Shown in pieces: positions 1-5,339 of a stretch of DNA of 5,339 bases (positions are counted from its first letter, which is position 1; each line of letters opens with the position of its first letter). The notes under the pieces are model-generated. The model searched no databases. It was given only the letters and a program-made list of their open reading frames with translations, and was not told the DNA's origin. The DNA is from Gammaproteobacteria bacterium. GTDB lineage: Bacteria; Pseudomonadota; Gammaproteobacteria; GCA-001735895. The stretch lies in the NCBI GenBank assembly GCA_029882955.1, contig JAOUJX010000295.1, forward strand, positions 1-5,339. Reading direction: 5' to 3'. The position numbers and the translations under genes are program-made.

Positions 1-915
1 ACGGGTAATCACATAAAAATTATTTAACCCGGCCCAGTACTCGGGGTACTTCTTCTGTTCCAGACGAACCAGAGCAACCGGAGTTTCGGCTGCAATCCGA
101 TGGTTGGAGACCAAACCATGATCTGTGAGGTCTGACCATTTATAGTTAGTTTTAACCCCCGGCTCCAGTCTGGCGACCGAATTATCCGCTATCGCTGTTA
201 GCGGCTTGGCCACTGCCTGGCCCGCCTGCCAGCCGTGGCGCACAAAATAATTGGCGACGCTGGCGGTAATATCGGCGATATTATCGAACAGGTTTACCTG
301 CCCATCACCATCGCCATCGACTGCATAGTTGCGATAACTTGACGAAATAAACTGCGGCATTCCCATCGCCCCGGCGTAAGACCCCCTGATTGTCAACGGA
401 TCCAGATTTTGCTCTTTAACCAGCAGGAGGAACTCTTCGAGCTCGCGGGTAAAAAATTTCGTTCGCCTGGGGTAATCAAAGGATATCGTCACCAGGCTGT
501 CGAAAACCGGGTCTTTGCCTTTATAAATACCGTAAAAAGTTTCAACTCCGATGATCGCAACAATAATTTGTTCCGGCACACCAGTTTTGGCCGAAACCTC
601 TGCTAATTGAGTTTTATATTTACGCCAGAATTCAACACCCCGGCTTATTCGCTTCTCCTTGATAAAAATCTTTTTATACTGATGCCATTGCAGCTCCTTT
701 TCAGCAGGCCGGTCAAGACGCTCGAATAAATGCGACTGCTTCTTCACCTGAGAAAACAATTCAATGAGTTCGACCTCCGTATAATCGCTATTCCTGGCCA
801 GCCGATTGATAAATTCCTGAACGTCTTCGCGGTGTTTATAATCACCTGCGGGAATAACAACGGCAGCCATTGCGGCCGGTACAAATAGTGAGAAAAGCAG
901 TACTAATTGTTTCAT
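1..915 (-). CDS. mltB: Lytic murein transglycosylase B (MltB/Slt35 family), 3' end cut by window edge
   Basis: This gene encodes a periplasmic enzyme that cleaves the MurNAc-GlcNAc bond of peptidoglycan to leave 1,6-anhydro-MurNAc ends. The visible 305 codons translate without a stop. Residues 1-18 look like a type I signal peptide (MKQLVLLFSLFVPAAMA) with a probable cut after AMA. No lipobox cysteine is present, unlike E. coli MltB, so the protein is probably soluble. The catalytic Glu is E125 in the motif IIGVETFYG (121-129). Other family marks are FDYPRR (146-151), GSYAGAMGMPQF (178-189) and an EF-hand-like Asp/Gly loop at 200-211 (D200, D202, D204, D211), as in Slt35, followed by SVANYF (219-224). 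The ATG sits in a TGATG overlap with the rodA stop, with a weak GGA seven bases upstream, which supports this start and translational coupling. The family is usually about 330-360 residues, so only the C-terminus is missing. Family assignment is firm; the precise paralogue name is less so. Confidence 0.94.
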   Translation of the reverse strand, partial: MKQLVLLFSLFVPAAMAAVVIPAGDYKHREDVQEFINRLARNSDYTEVELIELFSQVKKQSHLFERLDRPAEKELQWHQYKKIFIKEKRISRGVEFWRKYKTQLAEVSAKTGVPEQIIVAIIGVETFYGIYKGKDPVFDSLVTISFDYPRRTKFFTRELEEFLLLVKEQNLDPLTIRGSYAGAMGMPQFISSSYRNYAVDGDGDGQVNLFDNIADITASVANYFVRHGWQAGQAVAKPLTAIADNSVARLEPGVKTNYKWSDLTDHGLVSNHRIAAETPVALVRLEQKKYPEYWAGLNNFYVITR

Positions 916-2039
916 CAATTATTCCAGAATCGCTTGGACGATCGTATTGCCATAATTAAACCGAATCCCATCATTAAAGTCACCATCGAGGTTCCGCCAT
1001 AGCTGATCAAGGGCAATGGAACACCTACGACTGGCAACATACCAGTGACCATACCGGTATTCACGAAAAGATAAACAAAAAATGTCAGGCTCAGCGCACC
1101 TGACAGCATTCGACCGAAATTGTCCGACGAACAGGCGGCGACATAAAGTCCCCGATAAATGATCACAACATAGAGACAAATTAACAATACACTGCCAAAG
1201 AAGCCAAACTCTTCACCAAATACCGAAAAGATAAAATCGGTAGACCGCTCAGGAATGAAATCAAGCTGGGATTGTGTACCATTTAGCCATCCTTTGCCAT
1301 AAACACCACCAGAGCCAATCGCTATTTTAGACTGAATAATGTGGTAGCCTGCGCCCAACGGATCGCTTTCCGGGTTGAGTAGTGTCAATATCCGTTCTCG
1401 CTGGTAATCGCGCAGTGCTACCTTCCATAAAAAAGGCGCCATCAACGACAACAGCACCCCCAGAGTTATAATAATTCGCCAACGAACCCCGGCCAGAAAC
1501 AGCACGAAAAATCCAGCGCTGCCGACGAGTATCGAAGTACCCAAATCGGGCTGACGAGCAATGAGAAAAACGGGGATCATGACCAGCACTACCGATATAA
1601 TCAACTCCTTCCAGCCCACTGGTAAGAGTCGATTCGATAAATACGCAGCGACCACCATTGGCACCGCAAGCTTTAATATCTCGGAAGGCTGAAAACGGAT
1701 AAACCCCAGATCCAGCCAACGCTGCGCGCCCTTGCCTACCTCACCGAAAAACATCACCGCAAGTAACAGCATAATCCCTAGCAAATACAGCAAAAAGGAG
1801 GCTTTCTTTATCAAACGAAGCGGGATATTGGCTACCACGACTAGCAGAGTAAAGGCCATCGCCAGGCGTATTGCCTGGCGGGTCATTAAATCGACATTGG
1901 AACCACTGGCGCTGTAGAGCAGAACAACACCGATAGCCGAGAGGATAAACAGTAGCGCGAGTAACACCGGGTCGAGCCGCAGGGCATCGAGAAGTCTACG
2001 TGTCAGCGATATTTGATCTCTATCGATATCCTGATTCAC
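915..2039 (-). CDS. rodA: RodA, SEDS-family peptidoglycan glycosyltransferase of the elongation complex
   Basis: RodA is the inner-membrane polymerase that joins lipid II into glycan strands during side-wall growth, working in complex with PBP2. The 374-residue length is normal (E. coli 370). A short cytoplasmic N-terminus (about 1-22) is followed by roughly ten hydrophobic segments. SEDS signatures are visible in order: KGAQRWLDLGFIRFQPSE (103-120, with E120 matching the conserved Glu of E. coli), RQPDLGTS (162-169), GYHIIQSKIAIGSGG..GKG (231-250), and ERSTDFIFSVFGEEFGF (264-280), in which D268 is the putative catalytic Asp. The last is GMLPVVGVPLPLISYGGTS (333-351). The start is GTG, overlapping the mrdA TGA stop by four bases, with a weak GGA nine bases upstream. 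The stop shares one base with the mltB ATG. Both overlaps indicate one transcript and probable coupled translation. The identity is secure. Confidence 0.97.
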   Translation of the reverse strand: MNQDIDRDQISLTRRLLDALRLDPVLLALLFILSAIGVVLLYSASGSNVDLMTRQAIRLAMAFTLLVVVANIPLRLIKKASFLLYLLGIMLLLAVMFFGEVGKGAQRWLDLGFIRFQPSEILKLAVPMVVAAYLSNRLLPVGWKELIISVVLVMIPVFLIARQPDLGTSILVGSAGFFVLFLAGVRWRIIITLGVLLSLMAPFLWKVALRDYQRERILTLLNPESDPLGAGYHIIQSKIAIGSGGVYGKGWLNGTQSQLDFIPERSTDFIFSVFGEEFGFFGSVLLICLYVVIIYRGLYVAACSSDNFGRMLSGALSLTFFVYLFVNTGMVTGMLPVVGVPLPLISYGGTSMVTLMMGFGLIMAIRSSKRFWNN

Positions 2040-3883
2040 GAAGGCTTATCCAGATAGGCATCCATAATCTGCCTGGCTATCGGGGCAGCTACTGTACTAC
2101 CGTGCCCCCCGTTTTCAACGATAACAGCCACAGCGATTTTGGGGTCGTCTGCGGGCGCGTAGCTGATAAACAGGGCATGATCTCGCAGCTTGTCACTTAC
2201 TGTCTCAGCGTCATATTCCTCATCCTGAGCAATGCCATATACCTGGGCGGTACCGGTTTTACCCGCTATTTTATACTTCAGCCCCGAACGAATTCCTTGC
2301 GCCGTACCACGCAAACCGTGCACTACATTGACCATCGACTTATGGATATGCTGCCAGTTTTGTTTGCGTTTCAATTGATAATCCTCGACAACTTCGGGCT
2401 GTATTTCTCGAACAAAATCGGTTTGACTGGAATCAACAGCTCGAACCAGGTGAGCGCGAAAACGCTTTCCTTTTTGCGATAGCGCTGCGGTCGAATTGGC
2501 CAACTGCAGGGGCGTCACCAACATCGCTCCCTGCCCAATTCCAGTAATCAAGGTTTCCCCGGGAAACCAGATCATACCCTGTGCCTTTTGCTTCCATTCA
2601 CGCGAGGGCAATATCCCCGATCTTTCGCCGGTGCTATCGACCGAAGTTTTCACACCGAATCCGAATTTGGCCAGAAAACTGGACATCTTGTCTATACCCA
2701 GGCTGTAGGCGAGGTCATAAAAATAGACGTCACAGGACTGAGTAATCGCCGCTTTCATATCGACCAAACCATGACCTTCTTTCTTCCAGTCTCGATACCT
2801 GCGTTCTTCGTTCGGCAACAGGTAAAAACCACGACAGGCAACTTTTTGGCTTGCTCCGATAGTATTTGTTTCCAGCCCTGCCAGGCCATAAAAGGGTTTA
2901 GTGGTTGAACCCGGAGGATACTGACCGGATAAGGCCCGGTTGAATAATGGCCTACGCGGTGAATCTCTCAACTCACTGTAGAGATCGACACCGATTCCAT
3001 TAACAAACAGATTGGGGTCGAAAGCCGGCATACTCACCAATGCCAGAATTTCCCCATTGGTGGGATCAATTGCCACAACGGAACCCATGTAATCTCCAAA
3101 AGCCTGCTCAGCGGCCTTTTGCAGGTTCGAGTCAATTGATAAATACAGGTTATTACCCTGTACTGGTGGCGTTTCACTCAATACCCGCAGGGTACGCCCC
3201 CGGGCATTGACTTCAACCTGCTGAATACCTACGCGACCGTGCAATTCGCTCTCGTAAAATTTCTCCAGTCCGAGTTTACCAATATGGCTGGTGCCTGCAT
3301 AATTAGCCTCATCAACCTGATTGAGGTCGTCCACATCGACTCGACCGACATAACCCAGCGCATGCACGGCGTGTGCACCCTGGGGATAATTACGTGTTAA
3401 ACGGGCGTTAATCTCCACTCCTTCAAATTGATGCAGATTGACGGCCAGTCTGGCAACTTCGATATCGTCCAGATTAAGCTTTAAGGGAATACTTTCGAAG
3501 GGCCGCCGACGACGACTAGCCTCTTTAAAACGTTTTAAGTCTTGCTCACTTAAGTCGACATAACCACTCAACTGTTGCAAGGTGAGGTCGATATCATCGA
3601 CTTGCTCGCGAACAATTTCCAGTCGATACGAAGGCAGGTTATTAGCCATGACCACTCCATTTCGGTCAAAAATGAGTCCTCGTGTCGGTGGCAATGCCTT
3701 GATACGCACTCGATTACTATCAGACAGCGTGTTGAAATGGTCATATTCGACGATTTGCAGAACATAAAGACGACCCAGCACCAGAGCGATTAGCACGAAG
3801 ATGAAGGCCGCAGAGAAAACCAGCCGACGACGGATCAGTCGGCTTTCAAGATAATCATCTCTTAGCTGGACGCGTGGTGACAT
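2036..3883 (-). CDS. mrdA: Penicillin-binding protein 2 (PBP2), peptidoglycan D,D-transpeptidase
   Basis: PBP2 cross-links new glycan strands in the side wall, is anchored in the inner membrane and is the partner of RodA. The 615-residue protein has a short basic cytoplasmic tail, one membrane anchor at about 21-44, and then the class B PBP pedestal domain with RGLIFDRNG (68-76) and IGKLGLEKFYE (201-211). The C-terminal transpeptidase domain carries the nucleophile motif STTK (S326, K329), the second motif SCD (383-385; E. coli has SAD, whereas many PBPs have SxN) and KTG (542-544). RYRDWKKEGHG (362-372) is close to E. coli PBP2. It is slightly shorter than the E. coli protein (633), mainly at the C-terminal tail. 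The ATG has an AGG five bases upstream, and the N-terminus aligns with the E. coli one. It is the first gene of the visible operon; the rsfS/rlmH genes often found upstream are absent. All catalytic residues are intact. Confidence 0.97.
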   Translation of the reverse strand: MSPRVQLRDDYLESRLIRRRLVFSAAFIFVLIALVLGRLYVLQIVEYDHFNTLSDSNRVRIKALPPTRGLIFDRNGVVMANNLPSYRLEIVREQVDDIDLTLQQLSGYVDLSEQDLKRFKEASRRRRPFESIPLKLNLDDIEVARLAVNLHQFEGVEINARLTRNYPQGAHAVHALGYVGRVDVDDLNQVDEANYAGTSHIGKLGLEKFYESELHGRVGIQQVEVNARGRTLRVLSETPPVQGNNLYLSIDSNLQKAAEQAFGDYMGSVVAIDPTNGEILALVSMPAFDPNLFVNGIGVDLYSELRDSPRRPLFNRALSGQYPPGSTTKPFYGLAGLETNTIGASQKVACRGFYLLPNEERRYRDWKKEGHGLVDMKAAITQSCDVYFYDLAYSLGIDKMSSFLAKFGFGVKTSVDSTGERSGILPSREWKQKAQGMIWFPGETLITGIGQGAMLVTPLQLANSTAALSQKGKRFRAHLVRAVDSSQTDFVREIQPEVVEDYQLKRKQNWQHIHKSMVNVVHGLRGTAQGIRSGLKYKIAGKTGTAQVYGIAQDEEYDAETVSDKLRDHALFISYAPADDPKIAVAVIVENGGHGSTVAAPIARQIMDAYLDKPS

Positions 3884-3958
3884 TACTACCTGGACAAAGT
3901 TACTTCAAACAAGGATTGAGAATTTCTATGGTCTGGGTTCAGGGTCGAAGATTAAACC

Positions 3959-3985
3959 ACTAAACGGCATTAATGCTAGTGTTAA
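3959..3985 (-). promoter_or_regulatory. Candidate sigma-70-like promoter for the mrdA-rodA-mltB operon
   Basis: On the minus strand the hexamer TTAACA (3985-3980) matches TTGACA at five of six positions. It is followed after a short 15-base gap by TTTAGT (3964-3959), which matches TATAAT at four of six. A better -10 match, TTTAAT (3956-3951), lies slightly downstream but is 23 bases from this -35 and lacks a good -35 of its own. Either would give a leader of about 60-70 bases before the mrdA ATG. This is a consensus match only, in A/T-rich DNA, so the call is weak. Confidence 0.2.
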
Positions 3986-3996
3986 GCTAGTTTTTT
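3975..3996 (+). terminator. Weak rho-independent-terminator-like hairpin with T-run
   Basis: Read on the plus strand, GCTAGT-GTTAA-GCTAGT can fold into a six-base-pair stem (four Watson-Crick pairs, with a G-U at each end) and a five-base loop, followed directly by six T (3991-3996). The shape is that of an intrinsic terminator, but the stem is short and weak. No plus-strand gene lies immediately upstream that it could end. It could stop antisense transcription coming out of mrdA before it reaches hppA, or it may be chance in A/T-rich DNA. Confidence 0.2.
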
Positions 3997-4063
3997 AAAC
4001 ACCTAAGTAATTATTCAACCTTTGTACTCATATAGGTTAACCTGATTTATGCAGAATGAGGTA

Positions 4064-4093
4064 TTGAACCCGGTCAAAAAACGATATCATACT
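4064..4093 (+). promoter_or_regulatory. Candidate sigma-70-like promoter for hppA
   Basis: TTGAAC (4064-4069, four of six to TTGACA) is followed by TATCAT (4085-4090, five of six to TATAAT) after a short 15-base gap. It is also followed by CATACT (4088-4093, four of six) after 18 bases. Initiation would fall near 4097-4100, giving a leader of about 95-100 bases before the hppA start. This is the best plus-strand pair I found in the spacer, but the match is modest and untested. Confidence 0.25.
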
Positions 4094-4181
4094 CATGCTT
4101 TTAGGAGAGCGACGGAAGTAGACCCTGTTCACTATGGGAAGACTTTATGTTGCAGCAAAAATAAATTTAAACTTTAACCTT

Positions 4182-4187
4182 AGGGGA
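4182..4187 (+). promoter_or_regulatory. Strong Shine-Dalgarno sequence for hppA
   Basis: AGGGGA lies seven bases before the ATG at 4195, a near-ideal spacing. An in-frame TAA at 4168-4170 with no ATG, GTG or TTG between it and 4195 means the hppA start cannot lie further upstream. This makes it the best-supported translation start in the window. Confidence 0.85.
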
Positions 4188-4194
4188 TAATCGA

Positions 4195-5339
4195 ATGGAA
4201 GTTAACCTATTACCGCCGCTATTCGGCGTACTCGGGCTAGTAGCAGCCTTCATTACTTACGGCCAGGTCAAAAAACACCCTGAAGGCGAGGGCAAAGTCG
4301 TCGAAATCGGCAACCAGATTCACCTTGGTGCGATGGTATTCATGAAGCGTGAGTATAAGATGCTGGCTATATTTTCGTCCGTATTAATTGTACTCCTTTA
4401 TATATTTCTGGGCTGGCAAACCGCATTCAGTTTTCTATTAGGCGCGCTCGCTTCGGGTGGCGCTGGTTATATCGGCATGAATACTGCGACCCGAGCAAAT
4501 GTCCGAACCACCACTGCAGCGCATAACGAAGGTGCCGCCAGCGCCCTCACCGTGGCCTTCTTCGGTGGCTCCATTATGGGCCTGTCGGTGGCATCGCTTG
4601 GCCTGCTTGGTCTTGGCGTTGTTTTCTACATGTTCGCCAGTGACCCTGAAACCTTACACGCCATCCACGGTTTCGCCATGGGCGCGTCGGTGGTTGCTTT
4701 ATTCTCGCGTGTCGGTGGAGGTATTTTCACCAAGAGTGCCGACGTGGGCGCCGACCTGGTGGGTAAAATCGAAGCCGGCATTCCAGAAGACGACCCCAGA
4801 AACCCTGGCGTTATCGCCGATAACGTCGGTGACAATGTGGGCGACATTGCCGGCATGGGCTCGGACATCTTCGAATCCTACTGCGGTTCGATGATTGCGA
4901 CCATTGCGATTGCTTCGACCCTGACTGCGAGCATGCTAACTCTTGGTAGCCAGGCTAATTTGATGTTCCTGCCATTGGCGCTGGCATCACTGGGACTGCT
5001 CTGTTCAATTGGTGGTATTCTGATCGTCAAAGTCAATTCTGCGAGATCGCCGGAAAAAGCCCTGCGTATGGGCACCATGGGTGCTTCGATATTATTTATT
5101 GGTGTCGCCTATTTCCTGATCGCTAAACTCGACTTGCACTATGGCATCTGGGTATCGGTACTCGCTGGTGCGGTTGGCGGCATTATTATCGGCCTCATCA
5201 CCGAATACTACACTGCGGGCAAACCAGTGGAGCATATCGCCAAGTCGGGTGAAACTGGCCCTGCGACGGTTATGATCGCTGGGCTGGCTGTCGGCATGCA
5301 ATCGGTCGCTGTGCCGATCTTGACTATCTGCGGCATTAT
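4195..5339 (+). CDS. hppA: Membrane-bound cation-pumping pyrophosphatase (mPPase), 3' end cut by window edge
   Basis: This inner-membrane enzyme hydrolyses pyrophosphate and uses the energy to pump H+ or Na+ outward. The 381 visible codons are open to the edge; the family is usually about 660-700 residues with some 16 membrane helices, so about the first half is seen. The substrate site is intact: K180, the motif DVGADLVGKIEAGIPEDDPR (183-202) and then DNVGDNVGD (209-217), giving D183, D187, K191, E198, D209, D213 and D217. Ion-gate residues R172 and D224 are present. Numbering runs 70 below the mung bean enzyme. At the ion-selectivity position this protein has E227 in DIFESY, with Ser at 231 where the plant enzyme has its Glu. 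That pattern is shared by Na+-PPases and some bacterial H+-PPases, so the pumped ion cannot be settled here. The residues that decide K+ dependence lie beyond the window. It is transcribed divergently from mrdA, with a strong ribosome-binding site. Confidence 0.96.
   Translation, partial: MEVNLLPPLFGVLGLVAAFITYGQVKKHPEGEGKVVEIGNQIHLGAMVFMKREYKMLAIFSSVLIVLLYIFLGWQTAFSFLLGALASGGAGYIGMNTATRANVRTTTAAHNEGAASALTVAFFGGSIMGLSVASLGLLGLGVVFYMFASDPETLHAIHGFAMGASVVALFSRVGGGIFTKSADVGADLVGKIEAGIPEDDPRNPGVIADNVGDNVGDIAGMGSDIFESYCGSMIATIAIASTLTASMLTLGSQANLMFLPLALASLGLLCSIGGILIVKVNSARSPEKALRMGTMGASILFIGVAYFLIAKLDLHYGIWVSVLAGAVGGIIIGLITEYYTAGKPVEHIAKSGETGPATVMIAGLAVGMQSVAVPILTICGI

Larger units (their letters stand above)
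3884..4194. other. Divergent intergenic region between mrdA and hppA
   Basis: This 311-base spacer separates two genes transcribed away from each other, so it must hold the hppA promoter and very probably the operon promoter. It is visibly A/T-richer than the flanking genes. It contains a small hairpin followed by a T-run (3975-3996), a direct repeat of GCTAGT at 3975-3980 and 3986-3991 (11 bases start to start, about one helical turn), and a perfect 10-base palindrome AGGTTAACCT at 4034-4043. Weak sigma-70-like boxes are present in both directions. The only plus-strand small frame noted is a 42-codon one (4049-4177) without a convincing ribosome-binding site. I recognise no riboswitch, tRNA or known small RNA in it. 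Confidence 0.9.
4032..4210. repeat. Split 10-base inverted repeat linking the hppA leader to hppA codons 3-6
   Basis: ATAGGTTAAC at 4032-4041 is the exact reverse complement of GTTAACCTAT at 4201-4210, which lies within codons 3-6 of hppA. The left arm overlaps the self-complementary AGGTTAACCT (4034-4043). If transcription starts upstream of 4032, the two arms could pair in the mRNA just downstream of the start codon. The sequence match is certain; any function is inference, and the core GTTAAC is itself a palindrome, which raises the odds of a chance match. Confidence 0.35.

Noticed and set aside
409..606. A 65-codon plus-strand open frame opposite mltB
   Set aside because: It is antisense to the catalytic region of the MltB-family gene, including the E125 codon, and has no independent support.
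2000..2482. A 160-codon plus-strand open frame across the mrdA/rodA junction
   Set aside because: It lies wholly antisense to the conserved PBP2 and RodA coding sequences, has no recognisable family features and is explained as a shadow frame.
2729..2737. The second transpeptidase motif of PBP2 reads SCD rather than SxN, possibly a defective enzyme
   Set aside because: E. coli PBP2 has SAD at this site, so an Asp in the third position is normal for PBP2.
4095..4121. An 8-codon mini-ORF (MLLGERRK) in the hppA leader
   Set aside because: There is no Shine-Dalgarno sequence before it and a frame this short is expected by chance.
4097..4194. A possible riboswitch, such as a fluoride riboswitch, in the hppA leader
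   Set aside because: Fluoride riboswitches can precede pyrophosphatase genes, but I could not find their conserved sequence blocks here, nor those of glycine or cobalamin riboswitches.
4499..4894. A 131-codon plus-strand open frame inside hppA
   Set aside because: It is out of frame with, and covered by, the catalytic core of HppA, whose motifs are all intact. Its Pro/Ser/Trp-rich composition is typical of a shadow frame.

Overview
The window reads as chromosomal DNA from a Gram-negative bacterium, most probably a gammaproteobacterium. The reasons are the uninterrupted cell-wall gene order mrdA-rodA-mltB and PBP2 and RodA proteins that closely resemble the Escherichia coli versions over their whole length. 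Base composition looks even across the window, with no sign of recent transfer. I cannot name the genus.

Layout: positions 1-3883 hold a tightly packed minus-strand operon read from right to left. It runs mrdA (PBP2, the transpeptidase of the rod/elongation complex), then rodA (the SEDS glycan polymerase that partners PBP2), then mltB (a lytic transglycosylase of the MltB/Slt35 family, running off the left edge). The junctions overlap by 4 bases (mrdA/rodA) and 1 base (rodA/mltB), which suggests translational coupling. Positions 3884-4194 are a non-coding divergent spacer. Positions 4195-5339 hold the first 381 codons of hppA, a membrane-bound cation-pumping pyrophosphatase on the plus strand that runs off the right edge.

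How the genes work together: RodA polymerises lipid II into glycan strands and PBP2 cross-links them during side-wall elongation. The MltB enzyme cleaves glycan strands, consistent with a linked synthesis and turnover unit. HppA is functionally separate: it hydrolyses pyrophosphate and pumps H+ or Na+ across the inner membrane. It shares only the spacer with the operon.

I see no evidence for a new biological system here; the four genes are well-known families. The points worth a second look are small: an exact 10-base complementarity between the hppA leader and hppA codons 3-6, a hairpin plus U-run in the spacer with no gene upstream of it, an MltB with no lipoprotein cysteine, mrdA standing at the head of its operon without rsfS/rlmH next to it, and the ion-selectivity residue pattern of HppA. 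No tRNA, rRNA, CRISPR array, insertion sequence or known riboswitch was recognised.
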